NCBI GenBank assembly: GCA_964408735.1
Contig: CAYPAX010000012.1
Span: 1-63,466 of the forward strand
Direction of reading: 5' to 3'
DNA length: 63,466 nucleotides
Source: UBA7887 sp964408735
Lineage (GTDB): Bacteria > Pseudomonadota > Alphaproteobacteria > UBA7887
Part shown: piece after piece, positions 16,452 through 24,589 of the stretch
Layout: each line of letters begins with the position of its first letter
How positions within the stretch are numbered: position 1 is the stretch's first letter
Made by a program: the position numbers and the translations under genes
The notes under the pieces: model-generated
What the model was told of the DNA's origin: nothing
Databases searched by the model: none
What the model saw: the letters and a program-made list of their open reading frames with translations, nothing else

Positions 16452-18784
16452 CGCCGGCTTTGGATCGCGCGCCAGACCCGCTGCGGCGTCGCCGGCATGT
16501 CGATATGCTCGACGCCGAGCGGGCGCAAGGCGTCGAGCACGGCGTTGATCACGGCCGGAGGCGCGCCGACGGTGCCGCCTTCGGCCGCGCCCTTGGCGCC
16601 CAAGGGGTTGCCCTGGCAAGGCGCGTCCTGGCTCAGCACCAGGTCGATCGGAGGCACGTGACCGGCCCTCGGCACGGTGTAGTCGAGCAGCGAGCCGCTC
16701 AGCAATTGTCCCGTTTCGGGCTCGTAGACCGTATGCTCGTGCAGGGCCTGGCCGATACCCATGGTCAGGGCGCCGTGCACCTGCCCCTCCACCAGCTTGG
16801 GGTTGACCAAGGTGCCGTAATCCTCTGCGGCGGTGAAACGCACGATCTCCACCGTGCCGGTCTCGGGGTCGACCTCCACCTCGCAGACATGGACGCCGTT
16901 GGGAAAGGAAAAGTTGGGTGGGCGGAAACTTGCCCGCTCGTCGAGGCCGGTCTCGATCTCGGCCGGCAACAGGTCCTGGCGGTAGGCGGTCCGCGCGACG
17001 TCTTGGATGGTCACGGCGCGGTCCGTGCCCGAGACCGTAAAGCGCCCGTCGGCGAAGCCGATATCGGCGACATCGGCCTCCAGCAGATGGGCGGCGATTT
17101 CGCGGCCCTTGTCGATGATGCGATCGCAGGCGAGCAACAGCACCGAGCCGCCGACCATCATCGAGCGCGAGCCGCCGGTGCCGTTGCCGAGCCCGACCCG
17201 GTCGGTATCGCCTTCGACGACGCGGATCGCAGCTGAGCCCAGACCGAGGCGGTCGGCAATGATCTGTGTGTAGGCGGTCTCGTGCCCCTGGCCGGTGTCG
17301 AGAGTGCCGATGAACAGGGTGGCATGGCCGCTGGCGTCGAAGCGGATCTGTGCCGTCTCGTCGAGCAGGCGGCCGCCATTGCGCTGCACATAGGTGCTCA
17401 CGGCGATGCCGGCCAGGCGGCCGCGCGATTTCGCCGCGGCGCGGCGCTCGGCGAATCCTTCCCAGTCGGAGCGCCGCAGGGCCGTCTCCAGATTGTGCGA
17501 GAACAGGCCTGAGTCGTAGTTCAGGCCGAAGACCGTGGTGTAGGGAAAGGCGTGCGCCGCAATCAGGTTGCGGCGGCGCAATTCGTCCGGCGCGATGCCC
17601 AGCTCCACCGCTGCGGCATCGACCAGGCGCTCGATGGTATAGGTCGCTTCCGGCCGGCCGGCGCCGCGCATGACGTCGGTGTGGACTGTGTTGGTGAACA
17701 CGCCCTCGACCGCGGCATAGGCTGCGTCCATGACATAGGGGCCCGACAACAGGGTCATGCCGTTGATCGGCGCGCCGATGGTCAGGTTCGACAGGTAGCC
17801 GCCCATGGCGGCCAGGGTATCGACCCGGAGCGCCAGGAACCGCCCCGCCTTGTCGAGCGCCAGGGCGGCCTGGGTCTCGTTGTCGCGCGCCGCCGGATCG
17901 CTGGCGAAGCCCTCGGCGCGCTCGGCCAGCCACTTCACCGGGCGGCGCAATTTCTCGGCCGCCCACAGCACCAGCGCCTGTTCGGCAGAGGCGCTCATCT
18001 TGCTGCCGAAGCTGCCGCCGACATCCGGAATGACGATGCGGAAATCCCCTTCCAGGCGGCCGAACACCGCCGCCATGGCGGCCCGCAGCCGCAGCGGCAT
18101 CTGGGTGGCGGTGGTGAGCGTGAAGCGATCCAGAGCGGCGTCGTAAGCGCCCACGGCGGCGCGGGTCTCGACGAAATTGGTAATGACCCGGTTGTTGATC
18201 AGATCGAGCTCGACGATGTGATCGGCCTTGGCGAAGGCCGCCTCGGTGGCCGCCCTGTCGCCCTCGGCCCAACGGTAGCAGACATTGTCGGGCGCCTGCG
18301 GCCAGAGGACCGGCGCGCCGGCCGCCCGCGCCGCGCCGGGCGTGACCACCGCGGGGCGGGGCCGGTACTCGACCGCGATCAGTTCGGCCGCGTCGCGGGC
18401 CTGGGCTTGGCATTCCGCCACCACCATGGCAACCCGGTCGCCGACAAAGCGCACCCGCTCGGCCTGCAGCAACGGGTGCGGCGGGGTGTAGGGGCTTCGG
18501 CCCTCGCAGTCGGGCGGCACGAAAAGGCTGGTGATGCCGCCGAGGCCCTCGGCCGCCAGCTCCTCGCCCGTGCAGACCAGCAGAACGCCGGGCGCCTGGC
18601 GCGCCGCTGCCGTGTCGACGCTGACGATATCCGCATGGCCATGGGGCGAGCGCAGCAGCACCGCATGGGCGATGCCGGGAAAGTCGAGATTGTCGACGAA
18701 GGTTCCCCGGCCTTCCAAGAGGTGCCGATCCTCGACGCGAGGGGCCGGCTGGCCTATGCCAAACCCGGACTCGCTCTCGCTCAT
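16448..18784 (-). CDS. Xanthine dehydrogenase family molybdopterin-binding (large) subunit
   Basis: Product of 778 aa. Molybdenum hydroxylases oxidise aldehydes, purines, CO or N-heterocycles and normally need separate FAD and 2Fe-2S subunits. Domain 1 is at residues about 15-130, and the molybdopterin-binding region includes PDVGGSFGSKMS, MRGAGRPEATYTIERL (xanthine/aldehyde oxidase type rather than the CO dehydrogenase AYxCSFR loop), DTGQGHETAYTQII and GNGTGGSRSMMVGG. The catalytic Glu is in GAKGAAEGGTVGAP near the C-terminus. ATG at 18784 is chosen because MSESESGFGIGQPAPRVED fits the family start; the frame further upstream is shadow sequence. No small or medium subunit gene adjoins it, which is unusual. 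Followed upstream on the same strand by a PLP aminotransferase. Confidence 0.9.
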   Translation of the reverse strand: MSESESGFGIGQPAPRVEDRHLLEGRGTFVDNLDFPGIAHAVLLRSPHGHADIVSVDTAAARQAPGVLLVCTGEELAAEGLGGITSLFVPPDCEGRSPYTPPHPLLQAERVRFVGDRVAMVVAECQAQARDAAELIAVEYRPRPAVVTPGAARAAGAPVLWPQAPDNVCYRWAEGDRAATEAAFAKADHIVELDLINNRVITNFVETRAAVGAYDAALDRFTLTTATQMPLRLRAAMAAVFGRLEGDFRIVIPDVGGSFGSKMSASAEQALVLWAAEKLRRPVKWLAERAEGFASDPAARDNETQAALALDKAGRFLALRVDTLAAMGGYLSNLTIGAPINGMTLLSGPYVMDAAYAAVEGVFTNTVHTDVMRGAGRPEATYTIERLVDAAAVELGIAPDELRRRNLIAAHAFPYTTVFGLNYDSGLFSHNLETALRRSDWEGFAERRAAAKSRGRLAGIAVSTYVQRNGGRLLDETAQIRFDASGHATLFIGTLDTGQGHETAYTQIIADRLGLGSAAIRVVEGDTDRVGLGNGTGGSRSMMVGGSVLLLACDRIIDKGREIAAHLLEADVADIGFADGRFTVSGTDRAVTIQDVARTAYRQDLLPAEIETGLDERASFRPPNFSFPNGVHVCEVEVDPETGTVEIVRFTAAEDYGTLVNPKLVEGQVHGALTMGIGQALHEHTVYEPETGQLLSGSLLDYTVPRAGHVPPIDLVLSQDAPCQGNPLGAKGAAEGGTVGAPPAVINAVLDALRPLGVEHIDMPATPQRVWRAIQSRR

Positions 18785-18798
18785 GCGAACAGTTGTCC

Positions 18799-20010
18799 TC
18801 AACCGCGCTGCAAGTTGGCGCTGCGCTCCGGCACGCCCGTCTCGCGGCGGCAGATCTCGGCCAGGCGGGCGACGCCTTCGCGGATGGCCTCGACCGTCGG
18901 GTTGCCGAAACAGAGGCGGATGCGGTGGCGCCCGGTCTCCGGATCGGCCGACCAATCCGCGCCGGGATTGACCGCGACGCCCTCCGCGAGAGCTGCGGCC
19001 GCAAGTTTCGTGGTATCGACGGCCTCGGGCAGCGTTACCCAGATGAAGATGCCGCCGCGCGGCACCTCGAATTCCGCCGTCACGCCGAAATGGGCTTCCA
19101 GCGCCTCGACCATGGCGTCGCATTTGCCTTTGAGGGTCTGGCGCAGGCCGACCAGGTGGGTCTCGAAATGCTCGGCCGCATAGTCGGCGATGGCGAGCTG
19201 GTCGATGGCGCCGGTGCCGCCGTCGGCCTTGGCGGGGATCACGCGGCTCAAGAGCGGCCAGTCGGCGACCAGATAGCCGAGGCGCAGCGCCGGGGCCAGC
19301 GACTTGGAGAACGAGCCGCAATAGATCACTCGGCCTTCCGTATCCAATGCGCGGATCGCCGGCGGCCGCCGCTCGCCCCACATCAGGTCGGCATAACAGT
19401 CGTCCTCGAAGATCGGCACGTCGTATTTGGCGGCAAGAGCCAGGATCTCGTGGCGGCGCTCGACGCTCATCACGGTGCCCGTGGGGTTCTGCACGGTGGG
19501 GATGGTGTAGATGTATTTCGGGCGCACGCCGCGGCTCTTCATGGCGGCAAGGGCGCCTTCGAGCTTGTCGGCGCGCATGCCGTCCTCGTCCACGTCGACG
19601 CCGACCCAGTGGGCGCCGCGCGAGCGCAGCCGCGACATTGCCCCGGCATAGGTCGCGGCCTCGACGATCGCGGTATCTCCGGGCTCGATCATCACCGCGT
19701 TCACCAGGTCGATAGCCTGCAAGGAACCCGAGGTGACGAGAACCTCCTCGGCCTCGCAGGTCATGGCGGTGTTCTTGCGCAATATCCTGGCGATGACCTG
19801 GCGCAGGGGCAGATAGCCCTGGGGCCCCTGACCCATATTGTAGGTGGCGAGGATGTGGCCGTCGCGGGCCAGCGCCCGGCTCGCCGCTTGCGCCAGGTGC
19901 TCGGCGGGAATGCCCGCGGCATCGTTGTGGCCGCCGACGAAATTATAGGCCGGATAGCCGGCCCAGGGAGCGGCGGCGGCGGGCGAATCCTTGCGAAACT
20001 CGAATGTCAT
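18799..20010 (-). CDS. PLP-dependent aminotransferase, class I/II (LysN/MocR-like fold)
   Basis: Product of 403 aa. The PLP lysine lies in CGSFSKSLAPALRLGY at about residues 230-246; YNMGQGPQGYLPLR, VTSGSLQAIDL, PTVQNPTGTVMS and FEDDCYADLMW are the standard fold I markers. The closest group is the 2-aminoadipate or aromatic/branched-chain transaminases related to the MocR C-terminal domain, but there is no DNA-binding domain. The substrate cannot be fixed. It lies 15 nt from the molybdenum hydroxylase and 16 nt from the hydratase gene on the same strand, so the three probably form a catabolic operon. ATG at 20010 starts MTFEFRKDSP. Confidence 0.88.
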   Translation of the reverse strand: MTFEFRKDSPAAAAPWAGYPAYNFVGGHNDAAGIPAEHLAQAASRALARDGHILATYNMGQGPQGYLPLRQVIARILRKNTAMTCEAEEVLVTSGSLQAIDLVNAVMIEPGDTAIVEAATYAGAMSRLRSRGAHWVGVDVDEDGMRADKLEGALAAMKSRGVRPKYIYTIPTVQNPTGTVMSVERRHEILALAAKYDVPIFEDDCYADLMWGERRPPAIRALDTEGRVIYCGSFSKSLAPALRLGYLVADWPLLSRVIPAKADGGTGAIDQLAIADYAAEHFETHLVGLRQTLKGKCDAMVEALEAHFGVTAEFEVPRGGIFIWVTLPEAVDTTKLAAAALAEGVAVNPGADWSADPETGRHRIRLCFGNPTVEAIREGVARLAEICRRETGVPERSANLQRG

Positions 20011-20025
20011 GGAGCGGTCCTGTAA

Positions 20026-20826
20026 CTAGGCTTCGATGTGGAGCTCGGTCTCGCCGAGGCCTTCGATGGCATAGCGGACGTGGTCGCCGGCTTCGGGAAA
20101 GCGGGTCTTGAGCGCGCTGCCGGTCATGACGATCTCGCCCTTGGCCAGCTGTCGGCCGCCGACAGCGAGATGGTTGGCGACCCAGGCGAGGCCGGCGAAG
20201 GGATGGTCCATCGAGGCACCGGTCACATCCCGGTCGATCACCTCGCCGTTCCAATGCAGCGTGACCGGCAATGATGCAAGGTCGAGCTGCTGCCAGTCCG
20301 TGACCCACGGCCCGTGCACGGCGCCATGGCACCAGCAGCGGTCGGCGACGATGGATTCGGCATCGAGATCGCCATAGTCGGCATTGCGGTCCTCGATGAT
20401 CTCATAGGCCGGTGCGCAGGCCTCGACGAAGGCGGCGATGCTGTCGCGGTCGTAGGGCGCGCCGGATGCGGGCACGTCGGCCGCCATCTTCACGATTACC
20501 TCGAACTCGAGACCCAGATGGGCAAAGTCGTCAAGGCTGAGGCTGGCGGGCGAGGCGCGAACCTGGTCGCGGAACACGGCGCCATAGGCCGGTACGTCGA
20601 CGCCGCAAAGCTCCTGCACCGCCTTCGAGGTCAGCGCGATCTTGTGCCCGCCGAGCGGCCCGGCGCCGGCTTCCTGCTCATACAGCGCATAGACCCGCGC
20701 CTGGATGGGATAGGTCGCGGCCAGCGAGCCCGGCGCGTCGGCGCCGCGCAGGCGCGCGAATGGCGCGCGCTGCCGGCCGGCCTCGAAGAGCTGGCGGGCG
20801 ATGCGCTCGATGTCTGCGTTTTCCAT
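20026..20826 (-). CDS. 2-keto-4-pentenoate hydratase/fumarylacetoacetate hydrolase-like protein (MhpD family)
   Basis: Product of 266 aa. Family members hydrate 2-oxopent-4-enoate or related dienoates, or decarboxylate 2-oxo-hexenedioates, in aromatic and heterocycle catabolism. Visible landmarks are LGGHKIALTSKAVQELCG, HLGLEFEVIVKMAADVP (metal-binding Glu residues), AYEIIEDRNADYG and VMTGSALKTRFP. The Glu pair of the divalent metal site is retained. ATG at 20826 (MENADIER) is preferred over an upstream in-frame start at 20886 that overlaps the next gene. Located between the FGE-like gene and the aminotransferase on the same strand. Confidence 0.85.
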   Translation of the reverse strand: MENADIERIARQLFEAGRQRAPFARLRGADAPGSLAATYPIQARVYALYEQEAGAGPLGGHKIALTSKAVQELCGVDVPAYGAVFRDQVRASPASLSLDDFAHLGLEFEVIVKMAADVPASGAPYDRDSIAAFVEACAPAYEIIEDRNADYGDLDAESIVADRCWCHGAVHGPWVTDWQQLDLASLPVTLHWNGEVIDRDVTGASMDHPFAGLAWVANHLAVGGRQLAKGEIVMTGSALKTRFPEAGDHVRYAIEGLGETELHIEA

Positions 20827-20882
20827 ACCCCCGGTATAGCTGAGCGCAGGCATGCAATCCACTGCCGGCCGCTGCCGCCTTA

Positions 20883-21860
20883 TCACTCGGGTGGCAGATC
20901 GCGTGCCACACGAAAGCCGGTTGCGGCCGTTCGCCTGGTCGGCGGCGCGGCGCCGCGTGCGGCGGCGCGGAGCAGCCTTGGCTCGCTGCTCCAGGCGCCG
21001 CCCCGCATGACGCGTTGCCAGCAGTCAGGGGTGATCCAGGCGCGCCCGTCGGCCGGTCCGTCGAGGTAGTCCGGCTCGTGGCAGTCCTCGACCCATTCCC
21101 AGACATTGCCCAGCATGTCGTGCAGGCCGAAGGCGTTGGCGGCATAGGAGCCGACCGGCGCCGTGAGCAAGCTGCCATCGTCGCAAGGCGCGGTGACCCA
21201 GCCGGTATGGCCGGCCAGGGCGGACGCATCCGCGGCATTGGCGAACCTGCATTGGCCGGCATGATCGCCATCGTCGCCCCAGTAGCGCCGGGTCCGGGTT
21301 CCGGCGCGCGCGGCGTATTCCCACTCGGCCTCGCTCAACAGCCGATAGGGCTGCCCGGTGGTCTCGGCGAGCCAGTCGGCATAGGCGTGCGCTTCGCGCC
21401 AGCTCAGGCAGACCGCCGGCGCCCCATCCGCCTGCTCGAAGCCGGGATGGCGCCAGTCCGCCACCAGCGAGAATTCCCAGTCACCGTCCTGCGGCACGTG
21501 GCAGCCGCCAACGGAGGCATGGCCCGTCGCCGCCGCGAACCCGTCAAACTCGCGATGGTTGATCTCGGTGCGCGAGACCGCAAACGGCCGGGCGATGCGC
21601 ACCATGCGCTGCGGCGTCTCGTCGAGAAACCAGTCCTCGCGGCCGAGCTCCTGGCCGACCACGGCACCGAGCGCCGCCTCGCTGCTGCCCATCTGGAAGC
21701 TGCCGGCTGGCAGGGCGATCATCTCCGGGCAATCGTCGCAGTCGCGAAAGCTCTCGATGCGCTGGGCCTGCGCACCGTTGGACATCGCCACTGGTGTCGC
21801 GACGATTGCCGCCAGTGTCGCCAGTGTCCGAGCCACCGCCGCTCTCGTCTTGCCTCGCAT
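20883..21860 (-). CDS. Secreted formylglycine-generating-enzyme (SUMF1) fold protein lacking the catalytic Cys
   Basis: Product of 325 aa with a signal peptide (TLATLAAIVATPVAMSNGAQA). The FGE-sulfatase fold is clear: MIALPAGSFQMGSS near residue 47, AVSRTEINHREFDGF, LSEAEWEYAARAGT, GLHDMLGNVWEWVED and a C-terminal RVMRGGAWSSEP...RAAARG...ATGFRVARD. In true formylglycine generators a Cys precedes the RxAxR element; here that position is Leu (LLRAAAR), so sulfatase activation is unlikely. Other Cys residues (DCDDCPEM, GQCRFA, TAPCDD, DCHEP, PDCWQR) may form disulfides. Role unknown; a structural or ligand-binding periplasmic protein is possible. Confidence 0.85.
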   Translation of the reverse strand: MRGKTRAAVARTLATLAAIVATPVAMSNGAQAQRIESFRDCDDCPEMIALPAGSFQMGSSEAALGAVVGQELGREDWFLDETPQRMVRIARPFAVSRTEINHREFDGFAAATGHASVGGCHVPQDGDWEFSLVADWRHPGFEQADGAPAVCLSWREAHAYADWLAETTGQPYRLLSEAEWEYAARAGTRTRRYWGDDGDHAGQCRFANAADASALAGHTGWVTAPCDDGSLLTAPVGSYAANAFGLHDMLGNVWEWVEDCHEPDYLDGPADGRAWITPDCWQRVMRGGAWSSEPRLLRAAARGAAPPTRRTAATGFRVARDLPPE

Positions 21861-21966
21861 GCGCCACCTTCGCTCTTATCGGCGATAGCATATGTCATAC
21901 TCGTCAAATCGAACCCGTCAAGGCGGGCTTGCGGCGTGCGCCGCAAAGGCTACCCTCTCGCTATAG

Positions 21967-22044
21967 GGGATCAGAGCCATTCTCGCGACAGATGTGGCGG
22001 GCTATAGTCGGCTGATCGCCGACGAAAAGAGCGGGGCGACAGAT
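21967..22044 (+). pseudogene. Fossil N-terminus of a class III cyclase-TPR gene
   Basis: After a TAG at 21964 the frame reads GIRAILATDVAGYSRLIADE followed by KSGATD, and continues without a stop into the DehI-like gene at 22045. The stretch is nearly identical to the start of the cyclase paralogues in this window (LAAILAADVAGYSRLMGDDE), including the first metal Asp. Nothing of the rest of the cyclase domain follows. This looks like the remnant of a deleted cyclase gene whose 5' end was left fused ahead of an unrelated gene. A candidate -35/-10 (TTGCGG-N16-TACCCT, 21929-21956) also remains upstream. Confidence 0.75.
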
Positions 22045-22863
22045 ATGAACACCGCCTACGGCACCGATCCGGTCTCGGCGATCGCCGAGAGCGAGGCCAC
22101 GGGCGAGGTGGCGGCGATCTTTGCCGACATTCGCGCGGCCATGGACATTCCCATGCTGACCTCGATCTGGCGCACGTTGGTCGCCGTCGAGGGCGGCTTG
22201 CCGGCCGCCTGGCAGGCGGCGAAACCGCTCTATCAGACGGGCCAGCCGGCCGCCGCCCTGGCCCGCGTCATCGACAGCGCCGACCTGCCCTCGCCCGCGC
22301 CCCCGGTGCCGGGCCAGCTGGCGTGCGCCGGCGTGCCGCCGGACGAGCTTGCCGCGGTGCGCGCTATCGTCGCAGCCTACAACCGCTCGAACGGCATGAA
22401 CATGATTGCCCTGACAGCGTTACTGGTAGAGCCGGCCGCACCGTCACCGGCGGAGCCGGCGCCTGCGCCGCCGCCGTGGCCCGAGTTGCGGCCACTGCTG
22501 GCGGCGGAAGCCATCGACCCGGAGTGCTGGGCCCAGTTACAGGAGATCAACACCTTCGGCGGCGGCAGCCGCCACGGCCTCGCCACCTTGTGGCGCCATC
22601 TCGCCCATTGGCCGGGGCTTCTGGCGTTGATCCACGCCGGCTTCGCGCCATTGCAGCAAAGCGGCGCCTTGGCTGGGGCGATGCAGCGAGTGCACGACCG
22701 CGGCCGGGTCGAGGCCGCGCATCTCGCCCATCTCCGCCGCGAACCGCTGGAATTGCCGGACGAGGCGCGGCGCATGATTGCAGGCTACGTGGCCTCGCCC
22801 CAGGTGGTCGCGCGCATGGTCACCCTTGGCCATATCCTCGCGCGCTGGCTGGCGCCGGCCTGA
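22045..22863 (+). CDS. DehI-like (2-haloacid dehalogenase/halocarboxylic acid dehydrogenase DehI) family protein
   Basis: Product of 272 aa. The N-terminal half, IAESEATGEVAAIFADIRAA then IPMLTSIWRTLVAVEGGLP, matches the DehI-type repeat (A-x-G-x(4)-Y/F-x-D-I then WR-x-L-A), and a similar motif recurs in the second half (LQEINTFGGGSRHGLATLWRHLAHWPGLL), consistent with the pseudo-duplicated DehI fold. Whether it dehalogenates anything is unknown; many homologues are uncharacterised. The ATG at 22045 is the best start, but an in-frame GTG at 21994 would give a fusion that carries a cyclase N-terminal remnant. Its stop is 10 nt from the converging degenerate cyclase gene. Confidence 0.6.
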   Translation: MNTAYGTDPVSAIAESEATGEVAAIFADIRAAMDIPMLTSIWRTLVAVEGGLPAAWQAAKPLYQTGQPAAALARVIDSADLPSPAPPVPGQLACAGVPPDELAAVRAIVAAYNRSNGMNMIALTALLVEPAAPSPAEPAPAPPPWPELRPLLAAEAIDPECWAQLQEINTFGGGSRHGLATLWRHLAHWPGLLALIHAGFAPLQQSGALAGAMQRVHDRGRVEAAHLAHLRREPLELPDEARRMIAGYVASPQVVARMVTLGHILARWLAPA

Positions 22864-22873
22864 GCGGGCGTCA

Positions 22874-24523
22874 TCAATAATTGGCGGCCAGCTGGTCGGG
22901 GATTTCCAGGCCCGCCTTGCGCAGGCCCTCGGCGAACAGGCCCAGTCCGCCGTTCCACTTGGCCGCCTCGGCCCAAAAGCTCTCGGCAAAGCCCGGACTC
23001 AGTTCCAGCAATCTGTCGGCTGCCGCGTGCGCTTGCAAAGTCAAGCCGAGCTGCCCGTATATGGCTGCCAGATACATATGGGACCAATGGAAATCCGGCA
23101 TATCGACCGTCTGCACCATGGTTAGCGCTTGCTCGTATTCGGCGCGCTGGTAGTGGTAGGTCGCGAGCGAGAAACGATGCCAGCCATGTTGTTCGGCATT
23201 CAGCATCAGTGCCTTCTGGATCAGGGCATGGCCGTAAGCCCCCTCGCCCGCGAAAATCATGTAGCTGCCTAAGTCCGCAACGAAGCGGGCGTTGTCGACA
23301 TTGAGCGCAATCCCGCGCTCTGCCTCGGCTTGGAAGGCGCCAAGCGCATTGCGGTGAAAGTAGATCTTCAAACGGAAGATCCGCTCCCATTCGTCGTCGC
23401 CGCCCTCCTCCACGGAGACGGCGCGGGCGCCCGCGTCCATGGCGCGATCGAGCGAGCCAGGGCGCGGGTTGAGCGCGAAGCGGTGCTCGTCCAGATAGAC
23501 TAGCGCCAGCCGCCCCCAGGCCGTTTTGTGGGTCGAATCGAGGGCGACCACAGCCTCCAGGCAATCGCGGATTGCGAGATGCTCCGCCGGCGACATGGCT
23601 TGCCAATACCGGCTTGCCAGGGAGACGCAGTCGTCGTCCTTTGGGTCGTAGTCCGGCAGCTGCACGATGGCTTCGTACGCGATCGGGAGCTCTGCATCCT
23701 CCTCGGGCCCCAACGCGCCGCTAATCTGCCAGGCGGCAAGGCCCGAGATGGTCGAAACCAGAACCGCGGCAGCCGCCGCTGACGTCCAGGTCTTGATGCC
23801 GAAAGAACGGCAGATCTTGCCGATCACGAACATGGCCAACGCGAACGGAAGCACCCGCTTCTTGTTGACGGCTGTCTCGCCAGTTGCGGACGTCGACCCC
23901 GCTTCGCTCTCTGTCTCGATCCGGTAGGCCCCTACCGGATCAGCAATGCCCTCGACTTCGTGCTCGCCGAGAAACTCGAAGGGATAGGCCATCTCGGAGG
24001 AAACGCTGTCGTAGACGCTGCGGGAAACGGTCACCCCGCCGAGCTTGGCCAGGCCCTCCATGTGTTTTGCCACATCGGCGCCATCGCCGCGGATATCCCC
24101 CTCGGCCGACTCGAGATAGCTGCCGAAATGAACGCCGACCCGAAAATCTATCTTGCGCTGGTCGGGCATTTGCTCGACCAGCGCCGTGACCCGCTCCTGC
24201 GCCGCCACCGCCGCCCGTACGGCGCCCACCGTCGAGATGAAGATGGCGGCAACGCCCTCGCCGGCCATTCGCACCACGCGCCCGCCGGTGCCCGTGATCT
24301 CCCTCTCGAACACGGCGCGAAACTCTTCGGGCATCTCGACGGGTGTCGACGGCCTACCCCACTTGGCGGCGCGATCATCGACCGCGCCGGCGGAAAGAAT
24401 TACCGCTACTTGTTCTGTCTCTTCCAATGCAACCGCGCCTAATCCGCTCGTGCCCTGTCCCGAGCCCAACCAATCCAATGACGCCGGCAAGTCCCGGCCC
24501 AGTTTTATATAGGAACAGTGCAA
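22874..24523 (-). CDS. Catalytically degenerate cyclase paralogue with TM segment and TPRs
   Basis: Product of up to 549 aa (TTG at 24523; the first ~40 residues are uncertain because the family start motif is gone). Cyclase fold remnants are GTGGRVVRMAGEGVAAIF, FRVGVHFGSYLESAEGDIRG and GVTVSRSVYDSV. All key residues are lost: the first metal Asp motif ADVAGYSRL is absent, the second metal Asp is Glu (AGEG), and Asn and Arg of NIAARLE are Asp and His (DVAKHME). Two hydrophobic segments lie near residues 228-275. The TolB-like domain is missing, so the TM region connects directly to TPRs, which end in the family signature FAEGLRKAGLEIP. It could be a regulatory partner of active paralogues or a decaying gene, but the open frame over 1.6 kb favours selection for the TPR part. 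Confidence 0.82.
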   Translation of the reverse strand: MHCSYIKLGRDLPASLDWLGSGQGTSGLGAVALEETEQVAVILSAGAVDDRAAKWGRPSTPVEMPEEFRAVFEREITGTGGRVVRMAGEGVAAIFISTVGAVRAAVAAQERVTALVEQMPDQRKIDFRVGVHFGSYLESAEGDIRGDGADVAKHMEGLAKLGGVTVSRSVYDSVSSEMAYPFEFLGEHEVEGIADPVGAYRIETESEAGSTSATGETAVNKKRVLPFALAMFVIGKICRSFGIKTWTSAAAAAVLVSTISGLAAWQISGALGPEEDAELPIAYEAIVQLPDYDPKDDDCVSLASRYWQAMSPAEHLAIRDCLEAVVALDSTHKTAWGRLALVYLDEHRFALNPRPGSLDRAMDAGARAVSVEEGGDDEWERIFRLKIYFHRNALGAFQAEAERGIALNVDNARFVADLGSYMIFAGEGAYGHALIQKALMLNAEQHGWHRFSLATYHYQRAEYEQALTMVQTVDMPDFHWSHMYLAAIYGQLGLTLQAHAAADRLLELSPGFAESFWAEAAKWNGGLGLFAEGLRKAGLEIPDQLAANY

Positions 24524-24589
24524 ACAAAAAACGCTATGTCAGTCTGCGAATCAATATCAAATTTCGCGCACACAGCTGAGCTGGCCGCG

